Below are positions 42,401 to 50,625 of a stretch of 64,000 nt of DNA, piece by piece. Origin of the DNA: Streptomyces sp. WMMC500 (GTDB taxonomy: Bacteria > Actinomycetota > Actinomycetes > Streptomycetales > Streptomycetaceae); contig NZ_CP114905.1 in the NCBI RefSeq assembly GCF_027497195.1, positions 496,001 to 560,000 of the forward strand, read 5' to 3'. Positions within the stretch are counted from its first letter, which is position 1. Each line of letters starts with the position of its first letter. Below the pieces are notes generated by a model that saw only the letters and a list, made by a program, of their open reading frames with translations, searched no databases and was not told the DNA's origin. The position numbers were made by a program, and so were the translations under genes.

Positions 42401-42833
42401 GCAGCCGCGCGGCCTCGGCGTCGCCCCACTGCTCGCCGACGGGCCCGATCAGCGCCTCGGCGACGGCGGTGCGCCGGCCGCGGACCACGGCGCGGACGAG
42501 CTGCCTGCGGACGACGGCGGTCGCGTCGTGGAAGGCGGCGAGGACCGCGTCGTCGGCCAGCAGGCCCTGTCGTACGGCCTTCGCGCCGTGCGCGCGCACC
42601 TGGGGGTCGGTGTCGGCGAGCCGGGCGGCGAGGAAGCCGGCGTCGCGCCCGACGAGGGCGGCGAACGCCGCGAGCCGGCGGCCGTAGGCGCCGTGCCCCG
42701 CCAGCCCGTCGAGGAGCGCGGCCAGGTCGCCGCGCCCGGTGGCCCGGCGGGCGGCGAGGGCCAGCTCGCGCAGGCGCTGCGGGTAGGGCAGGGGGTCGAG
42801 GGCGCGGATGAGGTCGTCGGCGTGAGGCTGCAT
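39438..42833 (-). CDS. Large HEAT-repeat protein of unknown function
   Basis: A 1131-aa cytoplasmic protein with no signal peptide or membrane segment, composed of alpha-helical repeats rich in Leu, Ala and Arg. Recurrent units such as ADTDPQVRAHGAKAVRQGLL, HDATAVVRRQLVRAVVRG and NDQDPVRSVALRQLAETH have the HEAT/PBS-lyase pattern of an Asp-Pro turn followed by two helices. No catalytic motif was recognised. HEAT arrays usually bind other proteins. It converges on the enoyl reductase-like gene with 29 bases between, and follows the DsbA-like gene by 70 bases on the same strand. Function unknown. Confidence 0.75.
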   Translation of the reverse strand: MQPHADDLIRALDPLPYPQRLRELALAARRATGRGDLAALLDGLAGHGAYGRRLAAFAALVGRDAGFLAARLADTDPQVRAHGAKAVRQGLLADDAVLAAFHDATAVVRRQLVRAVVRGRRTAVAEALIGPVGEQWGDAEAARLLPACTEETVRRLLPALWPALSGPATLAGRHPGAVLDEAERQLAALAPGSRAAWWTRHADVVAPLADRAPDRVLELLERFCHGGLQPPVHDRLNRLVAADPGRTLRLLLAPERRRGTAGTRLSRTVLDRLVAAAPPELPELARLWQGTPENAAALTDLLRRTAPSRREALFDAAMAERDTAHDDFPPTLLDALPRERRAAEARRMAAQARERDAPPPVVLRAVACLPVAEARGELLAALRRSDPDERAGAYGLLLANAARSGHPEDVTSAVRLLAERLRNDQDPVRSVALRQLAETHPALFTADAADHLHRIAADAIAARDSSPATRGALRTLAVALLREHAAGGRPELVSFSLRTITRLTGHTGGADLGRLDTSLRRGQEHEVFDALEPWLEAGADKVDHGLTFALARALGRRAWGMPKLQEYLWQAVQFGNDATVRTAVSLWLEPRAGRGERVGRLLAQEPSAAVLPPVYQVLARTRTDLLDTVLGDTPPWGRFLTPRAPWTPPVVTPERWTPAQQAAAARLLARAAGDAGLPQHERVRALADAARIPGHGLDLVFRYTGAEDVALAEAALAALVWTDRPEEALPLLLAHAGGDRARVAVYAATRATLHAAPSRVEAALRPLLLPGPDGTAAGAKVTSRKEAVRLAATRLPAERAAALVVGAYELPEQHRDVRAACVAFAGGLLGRPEVWRMLETAAAGDPQVRLSLLRPQPRDLREEHRPRYAGLVEAASRTDDVQLARAAYASLAAWAPWSPTAADVLCAAVTDLGNRGTWDPAAHALVTLATTAPADDPAREPVVRAARELLTRAPGQPDAEPDRDLPARRRLASLVRRLTVRPPDLRGLLRPTLHALADVLAADDDFVPQAAVLRTETVDLEAGAPELTAALVDLAGLHAGRPVLAEVTAKALSRRLDRAARPGAPEARADAARALAAAGGHAEGLFAVALTRDTGARAGWPEPWRATLRTLRAHPRREVRDAALAVQTADE

Positions 42834-42903
42834 GGGACGGCATTGTTCCGTGCCGGTCCGCCGCGGGTGCGGCGATCCCCCGGTACCGGCCCGGGGACGG
42901 CGG

Positions 42904-43542
42904 TTACCCGAACGACGGCATCTCGTCGGTGCGGGTCCGCTTGATCTCGTACAGGCCGGGCACGCCGCCCAGCGCCAGCAGCCCGTCCCACAGCCGCAGC
43001 GCGTCGTCGCCGCGCGGCGCGGGCGAGACGACGGGGCCGAAGAAGGCGAAGCGGGGGCCGCCGGGCGGGGTGACCGCGAGGACCGGGCTGCCGACGTCGG
43101 CGCCGACCAGCGCGATGCCCTCGGCGTGCGAGGCCCGTACCGCGTCGTCGTACGCCTCCGACTCGGCCGCGGCCGCCAGCTCCCCGGGGAGCCCGGCGTC
43201 GTCGAGGGCGCGGGCCGGGGCGTCCCGCTCGCCGCGCTCGTGCAGCCGCGTGGCCAGCGCCGCGTAGTAGCGGCCGAGCGCGTCTGGCCCGTGGTGCTCC
43301 GCGACGGCGGCGCAGACCCGCACGGGCATCCACAGGTACGCGCCCCACTCCCCCCGCGGGTCCTCGGGGTTGACCTCGCGGCCCTCGTTGAGGACCTCCA
43401 GGCTCATGACACGCCAGCGCACCCGGATGCCGGTCAGCCGCCGCACCTCCGTCAGCCAGCGCGCCGTCGTCCACGTCCACGGGCACACGGGGTCGAACCA
43501 GAAGTCGACCGCGGTGCCCTCGCCCGGCGCCTCGTCCGTCAT
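42904..43542 (-). CDS. DsbA-family protein, mycothiol-dependent nitroreductase-like
   Basis: A 212-aa thioredoxin-fold protein resembling Mycobacterium tuberculosis Rv2466c. VDFWFDPVCPWTWTTARWL near residues 12-30 contains the active-site Cys20; the fourth position of the CxxC motif is Thr, giving CPWT, so catalysis would be monothiol and use mycothiol. VRWRVMSLEVLNEG and the C-terminal VGSPVLAV (cis-proline) fit the family. Cytoplasmic. The ATG overlaps the stop of the upstream beta-propeller gene (TGATG), so translation is coupled. Rv2466c reduces nitro-compounds and responds to oxidative stress; the same role here is inference. Confidence 0.8.
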   Translation of the reverse strand: MTDEAPGEGTAVDFWFDPVCPWTWTTARWLTEVRRLTGIRVRWRVMSLEVLNEGREVNPEDPRGEWGAYLWMPVRVCAAVAEHHGPDALGRYYAALATRLHERGERDAPARALDDAGLPGELAAAAESEAYDDAVRASHAEGIALVGADVGSPVLAVTPPGGPRFAFFGPVVSPAPRGDDALRLWDGLLALGGVPGLYEIKRTRTDEMPSFG

Positions 43543-44843
43543 CACTCCACCGTATCGAGGTGCAGGCGGACGAACCGCGGGCGGTACAGGGCGACGTTGC
43601 GGTGCACCTGGGCGGAGACGGCGTCGGCCGAGGCGTCCAGCCAGTTGACGTCGTAGCCGAGCAGCAGCCCGTCCCCCGAGCCGACGCCGGGGTGGGCCTG
43701 CGGGTTGTACGCGGCGGCGCCCGAGCCGCCGCCGGCGTCCTCGGGCAGCGGCGCGGTGAACGCCTTGTCCGGCCCGTGCCAGGGGCCTTCCGGCCGGCAC
43801 GCCCAGTACGAGGCGACGGTCGTCAGCCCGCTCCCGCCCGGTCCGCCCGCGTCCATCGTGAACAGCACCCAGGTGTCGCCCTCGCGCACCACGCTGAACG
43901 CGCTGCCGACGCCCTTGCGGCCGCCGTCGCCCAGCACCGGCCGCGAGCGGGCCGCCTCGCTGCTCCAGCGCTCGCCGTCCCAGTACCGCCACGCAGAACG
44001 GTCCGCGAGCCGCCCGGCGGGGACGCGGGCGAGGTGGGCGCGGGAGCTGCGCTCCGCCTGTTCCGGGGTGCGGCCGTCGGTGCCGCCCCACACGTACGTC
44101 CAGTCGCCGTGCCGGACGGCCGCCGCGCCGTAGACGACGCGGTCCGCCGGGTCGGCGATCCGGGACTGGTCGTCGACCTGGGTGATGCCCTCCAGTCGCA
44201 GGTCGGGCAGCGAGAGCGTGGCGACCTCGGTGGCCAGCGGCACCCCGTAGATCCACGGCTGCTGCGCCTCCTGCCGGTGCCACAGCAGCACCCGCAGCAC
44301 CTGCTCGGAGGAGCCGGGCGACCGCGGCTCCACCACGGCGTGCACCGGCCAGCGCCACTGCCGCACCGGAGCGCCGGGTTCGGGGAAGAGGGAGGCGGGC
44401 GCGCCGGGGGCGCCGCCGAGGAGGGTGCGTTCGAGACGGCCGTCCCGGGACATCACGAGGGCGGCGTTGCGGGTCCAGGCAGGGGTGCCGAGGGTGGTGT
44501 CGCGCCAGGCGTGCGGCTGGCCCTGGCGGTTGGGCGGCGACTCGACCCGGCCGAGGTATGGGTCGGAGACCAGCCAGAGGGTGCGGCCGTCGGGCAGCCG
44601 GACGGAGTGGTTCCCGTCGCCGCCGGTCCAGTCGTCCGTGCGGGCCGCGTCGTTGCCGTAGCGCTCGAACTCGTCCGTCGTCGCGGCGTCGGCGCTCCAG
44701 CCGGAGACGGCGAGGCCGGTGCAGGCCGCGTCGTCGTCGCCGTCGTCGTCACCGGTGAAGACAACGGCGAGGGCGACGAGGAGGCCCACGACGAGCAGCA
44801 GGGCGAGGGCGATCCCGGCGCCGGCGGTCTGGCGTCGATCCAT
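43542..44843 (-). CDS. Membrane-anchored DUF4185-like beta-propeller protein
   Basis: A 433-aa protein. A single N-terminal helix (GIALALLLVVGLLVALAVVF) anchors it with the rest outside the cell. The external domain begins GWSADAATTDEFERYGNDAARTDDWTGGDGNHSVRLPDGRTLWLVSD in content, and has repeated blade-like patterns (DWTYVWGGTDG; TWVLFTMDAGG; GLLLGYDVNW). Such patterns resemble DUF4185/DUF5005 and glycosidase-like five-bladed propellers. No catalytic residues are assigned. It is the upstream partner of the coupled DsbA-like gene. The ATG start lacks a clear ribosome binding site. Function unknown. Confidence 0.65.
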   Translation of the reverse strand: MDRRQTAGAGIALALLLVVGLLVALAVVFTGDDDGDDDAACTGLAVSGWSADAATTDEFERYGNDAARTDDWTGGDGNHSVRLPDGRTLWLVSDPYLGRVESPPNRQGQPHAWRDTTLGTPAWTRNAALVMSRDGRLERTLLGGAPGAPASLFPEPGAPVRQWRWPVHAVVEPRSPGSSEQVLRVLLWHRQEAQQPWIYGVPLATEVATLSLPDLRLEGITQVDDQSRIADPADRVVYGAAAVRHGDWTYVWGGTDGRTPEQAERSSRAHLARVPAGRLADRSAWRYWDGERWSSEAARSRPVLGDGGRKGVGSAFSVVREGDTWVLFTMDAGGPGGSGLTTVASYWACRPEGPWHGPDKAFTAPLPEDAGGGSGAAAYNPQAHPGVGSGDGLLLGYDVNWLDASADAVSAQVHRNVALYRPRFVRLHLDTVE

Positions 44844-44912
44844 CGGGGCACGGTAACGGGCGGGGCCGGTGATCCGTAAGGCACCCGGTGGGACGGGGCC
44901 GGCGAGCGCCCG

Positions 44913-44918
44913 TAGGCT
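44913..44918 (+). promoter_or_regulatory. TAGGCT -10 box, probable leaderless start of HAD gene
   Basis: TAGGCT is followed by six bases and then the GTG at 44925, with no Shine-Dalgarno sequence. Confidence 0.45.
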
Positions 44919-44924
44919 GGCGGC

Positions 44925-45407
44925 GTGGCGAAGCGAGACCTTGCGGTGTTCGACCTGGACGGCACCCTCACCGACACCCGGCACCGGCTCCACCACGTCG
45001 CGTCCTCCCCGAAGGACTGGGACGCCTTCTTCCGCGCGGCACCCCTCGACCCGCCGCTGCCCGAGGGCGTGGCACTGGCACTCCAGTGGGCCGAGACCTG
45101 CGAGGTCTGCTACGTCACCGGCCGGCCGGAGCGCACCCGCCGGGACACCGTGGCCTGGCTCGCCGACCACGGCCTGCCCGAGGGCCCGCTGTGGATGCGC
45201 CGCGCCGGCGACCGGCGGCCGGCCCGGGTGGCGAAGCCCGAGCTGCTGCGCCGGGTGGCCCGCGGGCGCACCGTGGCGGTGGTCGTGGACGACGACGAGC
45301 CGGTCTGCGCGGCGTACGAGAAGGCCGGCTTCCCGGTCGTACGGGCCGACTGGATGCCGCCCGCCGAGACGCTCCGCACGGCGCAGGAGGACGAGGGCCG
45401 CACCTAG
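44925..45407 (+). CDS. HAD-superfamily phosphatase
   Basis: A 160-aa haloacid dehalogenase fold phosphatase. Motif I is FDLDGTLTD (nucleophile and acid aspartates, residues 9-17), motif II is CYVTGRPERTRRD, the lysine is in RVAKPELLRRV, and motif IV is VVVDDDEPVCAAYEKAG. The TGRxxxTR arrangement resembles the polynucleotide kinase 3'-phosphatase/LNS2 type of HAD protein. It would remove a phosphate from a small molecule or a nucleic acid end. Alone, divergent from the beta-propeller gene. Substrate unknown. Confidence 0.8.
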   Translation: MAKRDLAVFDLDGTLTDTRHRLHHVASSPKDWDAFFRAAPLDPPLPEGVALALQWAETCEVCYVTGRPERTRRDTVAWLADHGLPEGPLWMRRAGDRRPARVAKPELLRRVARGRTVAVVVDDDEPVCAAYEKAGFPVVRADWMPPAETLRTAQEDEGRT

Positions 45408-45510
45408 GTTCCGCGGCTGCGCGCCCGCCGGGGCGGCAACGCCCGCTGATCCGGGCCGGATCGCGGCCCGCCCCTCCCGCGCGGCGGCCGGGCGACTACG
45501 CTCGGCGCAC

Positions 45511-45996
45511 ATGACCTCCCGCGACGACACCGACATCGACGACACGGACCTCGGCGAGACCGGAAAGCCCGGAAAGACCGGAAACGGCGGCAACGAGGGG
45601 ACCCACGGAAAGGCCGGCGGGACCGAGGACGACGGAACGGCCGGCATAGGCGCGGCCGGCACCGACGCGGGCGACCCCCACACGCCCGGCGCCGGTGACC
45701 CCGGCGACCTGCTCGACGACGAGACGGCCGACGAGCCGCCGCCGCCCCGGCTGACCCCGCGGCAGGCGCGCCGCGTCCGGGCCCTGACCTCCGCCGGCGT
45801 GATGGTGGCGGTCGGCGTGGCCATGGTGGTGCAGTTCCGCAGGGAGCCGTCGCTGCTGACGTTCGCGCTCTACGGCGGCGCCCTCATCCTCTCCGGCACC
45901 GCGATCATGCTCAGCCGCGCGGGCCGCACCCGGGTCGCGATGGCGGTGCTGGTCGCCGGCTTCGCGTTCGTGGTCGCCGATCAGCTCCTGCGCTAG
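45511..45996 (+). CDS. Small membrane protein with disordered acidic N-terminus
   Basis: A 161-aa protein. The first 85 residues are low-complexity and acidic/glycine-rich (DDTDIDDTDLGETGKPG, GNGGNEGTHGKAGG), encoded partly by near-repeats of GGAAARNCC. Two or three hydrophobic helices follow: TSAGVMVAVGVAMVV, SLLTFALYGGALILSGTAIML and VAMAVLVAGFAFVVADQLL. Tyr-Ala and Arg-rich loops suggest a cytoplasmic N-terminus. TACGCT lies eight bases before the ATG and may drive a near-leaderless mRNA. I do not recognise the family. Confidence 0.65.
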   Translation: MTSRDDTDIDDTDLGETGKPGKTGNGGNEGTHGKAGGTEDDGTAGIGAAGTDAGDPHTPGAGDPGDLLDDETADEPPPPRLTPRQARRVRALTSAGVMVAVGVAMVVQFRREPSLLTFALYGGALILSGTAIMLSRAGRTRVAMAVLVAGFAFVVADQLLR

Positions 45997-46061
45997 CACC
46001 GCCGCGGTAGAGCGCCGCCGGGGCGGGTAGATCACCGGTAGCACGCCGAGTGGGGGGTTCG

Positions 46062-47066
46062 TTGAACAAGAAGCACGCGGCCGCAGCGGCGGCACTCCTG
46101 GTGCCCGCGGTCGCCGTCGCCGCGGTGCTCCTCGCCCGGTCGCACGACGGCACCGAAGAGCCCGCGCACCGCCCCCAGGCACGCTCCTCCCCCGCCTCCC
46201 CGTCCGCGTCCCCCACGCCCACCCCCGCGGACGAGCCGCCGGTGCCCGAGGGCCCGGTGCTGGGCGTGAAGCTGGACAACGCCGCGCCCGCCCGGCCGCA
46301 CACGGGCCTGGAGGAGGCCGACGTCGTGCACGTGGAGCGGGTCGAGGCCGGCCTCAGCCGCTTCCTCGCCGTCTACGCCTCCGGGCTCCCCGACGTCGTC
46401 GGACCGGTGCGCAGCGCCCGCGAGACGGACCTGGAGCTGCTGGCGCAGTACGACGACCCGGTGCTCGCGTACTCGGGCGCGCAGTCCCGGCTCAAGCCGT
46501 ACATCAACCGCGCCCCGCTGCGCCCGGTGCCGCCGGAGCAGTTGCCGGGCGCGTACTTCCGCGGCACCGACCGGCCCGTCCCGCACAACCTCTACCTGCG
46601 CCCCGACGCCCTCACCGACGCCGCCCCCGAACTCGCGGACCTGGACGCCCCGCCGCCGTACGAGACCGGCGAGGCCCCGGCCGGCGGCCGCAGGACCGGC
46701 GCGCGCACGGTGGAGATGCCGGCCGCGAGCTTCACCTTCGACTGGTCTGCCGAGCGGCGCGGTTGGGAGGTCTGGATGGACGGCACTGCGGCCACCAGCG
46801 GCGGCGAGCGGCTCGCGCCGCCGACCGTGGTGCTGCAGGAGACGACGATCCGCAAGGGCCGGTTCGGCGACCGGTGGGGCAACAACTCGCCGTTCACCGA
46901 GACCGTCGGGTCGGGCGAGGCCACGGTGCTGCGGGACGGCCGCGCGTACGCCGCGGAGTGGGATCGGCAGACGGCGGCGGACCGCACGGTGTTCACCACG
47001 CCCGACGGCGATCCGATGCCGCTGGCGAAGGGGCAGGTGTGGGTCGTGTACGTGCCGCGCGGCTGA
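46062..47066 (+). CDS. DUF3048 (YerB-like) membrane-anchored protein
   Basis: A 334-aa exported or anchored protein. After a short N-terminal segment (MNKKHAAAAAALLVPAVAVAAVLLARS) that serves as membrane anchor or signal, a Pro/Ser/Ala linker leads to the DUF3048 domain: LGVKLDNAAPARPHTGLEEADVVHVERVEAGLSRF in content, followed by GPVRSARETDLELLAQYDDPVLAYSGAQ. The C-terminal domain contains WGNNSPFTETVGSGEATVLRDGRAY. Bacillus YerB is the named relative and has no firm function. TTG 46062 is preferred because GGGGG sits four bases upstream; GTG 46050 is possible. Stand-alone gene. Confidence 0.8.
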   Translation: MNKKHAAAAAALLVPAVAVAAVLLARSHDGTEEPAHRPQARSSPASPSASPTPTPADEPPVPEGPVLGVKLDNAAPARPHTGLEEADVVHVERVEAGLSRFLAVYASGLPDVVGPVRSARETDLELLAQYDDPVLAYSGAQSRLKPYINRAPLRPVPPEQLPGAYFRGTDRPVPHNLYLRPDALTDAAPELADLDAPPPYETGEAPAGGRRTGARTVEMPAASFTFDWSAERRGWEVWMDGTAATSGGERLAPPTVVLQETTIRKGRFGDRWGNNSPFTETVGSGEATVLRDGRAYAAEWDRQTAADRTVFTTPDGDPMPLAKGQVWVVYVPRG

Positions 47067-47111
47067 CCGCGACGCGGGATCCCGGCCGGCCGTACCCGCG
47101 CCGGTCACCGA

Positions 47112-47144
47112 GGCGGCGGGCCGCCACCGCGGCGGCGGGCCGCC
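47112..47144. terminator. Repeated hairpin between DUF3048 and alcohol dehydrogenase genes
   Basis: The 14-mer GGCGGCGGGCCGCC, able to fold as GGCGG/CCGCC, occurs at 47112-47125 and 47131-47144. The two copies lie between convergent stops and probably terminate both transcripts. Confidence 0.5.
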
Positions 47145-47153
47145 CGGGCGCCG

Positions 47154-48167
47154 TCAGCCCGCCGGCATCCGCAGCACCGCCGCGCCCCTGACCCGGTCCG
47201 CCGCGAGGTCGTCGAGGGCCTCGGCCGCGCGGTCGAAGGAGTAGGGGGTGACGGTCGCACGCACCCCGTGCGCGTCGGCCGCGGCGAGGAACTCCCTGCC
47301 GTCGGCGCGGGTGTTGGCGGTGACGCTGCGCAGCACCCGCTCGCGGAACAGATGCCGGTCGTAGTCCAGCTCCGGAATGGCGGAGAGGTGGATGCCCGCG
47401 ACGCTGAGCGTGCCGCCGGCGTCCAGCGCCGCCAGCGCGACCGGCACCAACTCGCCGACGGGCGCGAACAGCACCGCCGAGTCGAAGGGCTCCGGCGCCG
47501 GCTCGTCGGCCCCCGCCGCCGTCGCGGCGCCCAGCTCCAGCGCGAGCCGCTGCGCCGCGCGGGAGCGGGTGCGCACGTGCACCTCGGCGCCCTGCGCGAC
47601 CGCGAGCTGGGCGGTCAGATGCGCGGAGCCGCCGAAGCCGTACAGGCCGAGCCGGCCGCCGGGCGGCAGCTCCGCCAGCCGCAGCGCGCGATAGCCGATG
47701 ATCCCGGCGCACAGCAGCGGTGCCAGCTCCTCGGCGGCGGGCTCCTTGGGCAGTGCGTACGCGTACGCGGCGGGCACCACGGCGTACTCGGCGTAGCCGC
47801 CGTCCGCGTCCCAGCCCGTGTAGCGGGACTCGGGGCACAGGTTCTCGCGGCCCCGTTCGCACCAGCGGCAGCGGCCGCAGGTGTGGCGCAGCCACGGAAT
47901 GCCGGCCCGGGAGCCGATGCGCCGCTCGGCGGCGGCGCCGGCCGCGACCACCTCCCCCACCGCCTCGTGGCCGGGGACGACGGGCGTCTTGTGCGGCGGG
48001 AGGTCGTGGTCGCGTACGTGCAGGTCCGTACGGCACACCGCGCACGCCTCCACCCGGACCAGCAGTTCGTCGGGCCCCGGCTCGGGCACCGGCAGCTCCA
48101 CCGGCTCCAGCCGGCCCTTCGCGGTGACGGCCCAGGCCCGCATGGCCGTAGGCGGCGTGGCTCCCAT
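47154..48167 (-). CDS. Zinc-dependent alcohol dehydrogenase (AdhP/AdhA type)
   Basis: A 337-aa medium-chain dehydrogenase. Catalytic zinc ligands are Cys in [13 protein letters not shown] and His in [10 protein letters not shown]. The structural zinc cysteines are in [15 protein letters not shown]. The NAD(P) fold is [23 protein letters not shown]. GITxxG-type class III features are absent; it resembles AdhA-type alcohol dehydrogenases that act on primary alcohols and aldehydes. ATG 48167 follows a G-rich site; ATG 48143 (MRAWAV) is also credible. The 217 bases upstream to the PfpI gene contain only the divergent promoters and a GATGATCATC palindrome. Confidence 0.87.
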   Translation of the reverse strand: MGATPPTAMRAWAVTAKGRLEPVELPVPEPGPDELLVRVEACAVCRTDLHVRDHDLPPHKTPVVPGHEAVGEVVAAGAAAERRIGSRAGIPWLRHTCGRCRWCERGRENLCPESRYTGWDADGGYAEYAVVPAAYAYALPKEPAAEELAPLLCAGIIGYRALRLAELPPGGRLGLYGFGGSAHLTAQLAVAQGAEVHVRTRSRAAQRLALELGAATAAGADEPAPEPFDSAVLFAPVGELVPVALAALDAGGTLSVAGIHLSAIPELDYDRHLFRERVLRSVTANTRADGREFLAAADAHGVRATVTPYSFDRAAEALDDLAADRVRGAAVLRMPAG

Positions 48168-48384
48168 GCCCCCATCCTCGCGGCCCCCGGGCGCCCGGGT
48201 CCACGACGCGCCGGGCGGCGCGCTCCCGTGCGACCTCGGGTGCCCCGCCCGGCGGCTCGGGACGTGTCCGCCCACGCCACGCCGGGTACCCGCGGGTCTC
48301 GCCTCCGGAGCGGGATCGGAGATGATCATCGGCAGCACGCACCGTGATCGGTGAACACCAAGATCGTCGAAAGGACGCGGCCGT

Positions 48385-48930
48385 ATGCACATCGCATTTC
48401 TCGTGGCTCCCGAGGGGGTCGAACAGGTCGAGCTGACAGAGCCGTGGCAGGCCGCCATGGACGCCGGCCACACGCCCCGGCTGGTCTCCACCCGACCGGG
48501 CCGGGTGCAGGCGTTCGACCACCTGGACAAGGCGGACACCTTCGAGGTCGACCAGTCCGTCGCCGAGGCGACGGCCGACGCGTACGACGCGCTCGTGCTG
48601 CCGGGCGGCGTCGCCAACCCCGACTTCCTGCGCATGGACGCGGACGCCGTGTCCTTCGCCCGGGAGTTCTTCCGGACCGGCAAGCCGGTGGCGGCGATCT
48701 GCCACGCGCTGTGGCTGCTGGTCGAGGCGGACGTCGTCCGCGGGCGGACGCTCACGTCGTGGCCGAGCCTGCAGACGGACATCCGCAACGCCGGCGGCAC
48801 CTGGGTCGACGAGCGGGTCCAGATCTGCCACGACGGGCCGAACACGCTGGTCACCAGCCGCAAGCCGGGCGACCTGAAGGCGTTCGGGGAGGCGTTCCTG
48901 GCGGAGTTCGCCAAGACCCCGCAGAGCTGA
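48385..48930 (+). CDS. PfpI/DJ-1 family protein (general stress protein 18-like)
   Basis: A 181-aa DJ-1/PfpI protein of the intracellular protease/deglycase type. The catalytic cysteine lies in [19 protein letters not shown] (the CHA form typical of PfpI/YhbO/GSP18), with the acidic residue in [15 protein letters not shown] and [14 protein letters not shown] as oxyanion side. Family members repair glycated or oxidatively damaged proteins or act as chaperones under stress. ATG lies ten bases after AAAGGA. It is divergent from the alcohol dehydrogenase gene and may share its promoter region. Confidence 0.85.
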   Translation: MHIAFLVAPEGVEQVELTEPWQAAMDAGHTPRLVSTRPGRVQAFDHLDKADTFEVDQSVAEATADAYDALVLPGGVANPDFLRMDADAVSFAREFFRTGKPVAAICHALWLLVEADVVRGRTLTSWPSLQTDIRNAGGTWVDERVQICHDGPNTLVTSRKPGDLKAFGEAFLAEFAKTPQS

Positions 48931-48957
48931 GCCGGCGGACGGGCCGACCGGGCGGCG

Positions 48958-49443
48958 TCAGCGCCGGGGGCGGCTGGCCGCGGTGCGCGTGACGCGGCGC
49001 ACGCTCCATTCGAACCCGCCGCGGCACACCACCGCGTGCCGCTCGTCGGTGACGACGCCCTGGGTGCTGATGCGCGCCCGGTCGGCGGTGCCGGCGAGGA
49101 CGGGGCGCAGTACCTGGACGGCCGACGAGCTGAGCTTGCAGGAGGCGATGAGCCGGCCGCGGGCGGGCGCCAGGTACTCGAACGAGGCGGAGGCGCCGAG
49201 CGGCAGCACGCCGTCCAGCTCGCCGGGCGCGTCGCCGGCGGAGAGGATCGCGGCCAGCGCGGCGGCGTCGACGAGGGTGGCGAGGCCGCTGGAGTGCAGC
49301 GAGCCGATGACGTTCCCGAGCACACCGGGGGCCTCGACGGCGACCTCTGCGGCGCCGTCGATGGCGCGCAGCACCGTGAGACCGGCGGTGCGGTGGGCGG
49401 GGACGGGCTCTAACAGCGAGCGCGCCAGGGCGGTGGCATCCAT
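48958..49443 (-). CDS. Hot-dog fold thioesterase-like protein (PaaI/DUF4442 type)
   Basis: A 161-aa protein with a hot-dog pattern: [32 protein letters not shown] (about residues 36-67), where the NxxGxxH loop and helix resemble PaaI thioesterases, followed by beta-strands [19 protein letters not shown] and [26 protein letters not shown]. The usual acidic nucleophile of PaaI is not obvious, so it may be a DUF4442-type protein without proven enzyme activity. ATG start, convergent with the PfpI gene. Substrate unknown. Confidence 0.65.
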   Translation of the reverse strand: MDATALARSLLEPVPAHRTAGLTVLRAIDGAAEVAVEAPGVLGNVIGSLHSSGLATLVDAAALAAILSAGDAPGELDGVLPLGASASFEYLAPARGRLIASCKLSSSAVQVLRPVLAGTADRARISTQGVVTDERHAVVCRGGFEWSVRRVTRTAASRPRR

Positions 49444-49539
49444 GGAGACATGGTGCCGGGGGCCGGCGAAGGCGGCGGGTCCGGGAAGCCAACTCCGGCT
49501 GACCGACAGGTTCCGTTCAGCCGCCGGGGCGCCGGTGGC

Positions 49540-50625
49540 TCACTCCCGCGGGCGGTGGGTGAGCACCTCGTGCAGGTCGTAGGTGACCGGCTCCTCCAGT
49601 TGTGCGTACGTGCAGCTCTCCGGCGTACGGTCCGGGCGCCAGCGGCGGAACTGCGCGGTGTGCCGGAAGCGGGCCCCGTTCTCCATGTGGTCGTACGCCA
49701 CCTCCAGCACCCGCTCCGGCCGCAGCGGCACCCACGACAGGTCCTTCTGCCCGCTCCACCGGCTCGGCGCCCCCGGCAGCCGCGCCGACTCGTGCGCCTC
49801 CTCCTTCGCCCAGTCGGCCCACGGGTGTTCCGCCTGCTCCTCGGGGGTGTCCATCCGCAGCGGCGCCAGCTCCTCGACCAGCTCGGCCCGCCGCTTCATC
49901 GAGAACGCCGCGCACACCCCGACGTGCTGGAGCACGCCCTTGTCGTCGTTGATGCCGAGCAGCAGGGAGCCGACCACGGGCCCCGACTTGTGCCAGCGGA
50001 AGCCGGCGAGCACCACGTCGGCCGTGCGTTCGTGCTTGACCTTGACGAGCACCCGCTCGTTCTGCCGGTACGGCAGCCCGGTCGGCTTGGCGATTATCCC
50101 GTCGAGCCCGGCACCCTCGTACTGCTCGAACCACTCCTCGGCGACCGCCAGGTCGAGCGTCGCCGGCGCGACGTGCACCGGCGCCTCGGCGTCTGCCAGC
50201 GCGCGCAGCAGCGCCGCGCGCCGCTCGGTCTGCGGGGTGTCCAGCAGCGAGTCGTCGCCGAGCGCGAGCAGGTCGAAGGCGACGAAGCTCGCCGGCGTCT
50301 GCTCGGCGAGCAGACGCACCCGCGACTCCGCGGGGTGGATGCGCTCGGTGAGGGCGTCGAAGTCCAGCCGGTCGCCGCGGACGATGACGATCTCGCCGTC
50401 CGCGACGCACCGCTCGGGCAGGTTGGCCTTCAGCGCCTCCACCAGCTCCGGGAAGTAGCGCGTGAGCGGCTTGCCGGTGCGGCTGCCGATCTCGACCGCG
50501 TCCCCGTCGCGGAAGACGATGGCGCGAAAGCCGTCCCACTTCGCCTCGTAGAGCATCCCGGGCGGCAGCTTCTTCTGCGGTTTGGCGAGCATCGGCTTCA
50601 CGGGGGGCATCACCGGCAGATCCAT
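49540..50625 (-). CDS. ligD: ATP-dependent DNA ligase, LigD ligase domain as a separate protein
   Basis: A 361-aa DNA ligase consisting of the adenylation and OB-fold domains. Motif I with the adenylated lysine is YEAKWDGFRAIV, motif III SFVAFDLLALGDD, motif IV LDGIIAKPTGLPY, and motif V VLVKVKHERTADVVLAG. This is the ligase module of LigD, used in non-homologous end joining, without polymerase or phosphoesterase domains. The start ATG lies in one arm of a perfect mirror-image repeat shared with the divergent polymerase gene, with TACCGT seven bases upstream, suggesting a leaderless transcript. No Ku gene is in the window. Confidence 0.88.
   Translation of the reverse strand: MDLPVMPPVKPMLAKPQKKLPPGMLYEAKWDGFRAIVFRDGDAVEIGSRTGKPLTRYFPELVEALKANLPERCVADGEIVIVRGDRLDFDALTERIHPAESRVRLLAEQTPASFVAFDLLALGDDSLLDTPQTERRAALLRALADAEAPVHVAPATLDLAVAEEWFEQYEGAGLDGIIAKPTGLPYRQNERVLVKVKHERTADVVLAGFRWHKSGPVVGSLLLGINDDKGVLQHVGVCAAFSMKRRAELVEELAPLRMDTPEEQAEHPWADWAKEEAHESARLPGAPSRWSGQKDLSWVPLRPERVLEVAYDHMENGARFRHTAQFRRWRPDRTPESCTYAQLEEPVTYDLHEVLTHRPRE

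Noticed and set aside
38109..42944. A very long open frame (over 1600 codons) on the plus strand
   Set aside because: It runs antisense to the HEAT-repeat gene and across the enoyl reductase-like gene in another frame; its product is Arg/Gly/Pro-rich with no recognisable domain. Third-position GC makes such antisense frames stay open.
43542..45824. 760-residue version of the beta-propeller protein
   Set aside because: The extra N-terminus lies antisense across the HAD phosphatase and membrane protein genes; the membrane anchor directly follows ATG 44843.
48321..48330. GATGATCATC palindrome as an operator for the ADH/PfpI divergent promoter
   Set aside because: A ten-base perfect palindrome alone is weak evidence and it matches no consensus I know; kept only as a remark in the ADH entry.
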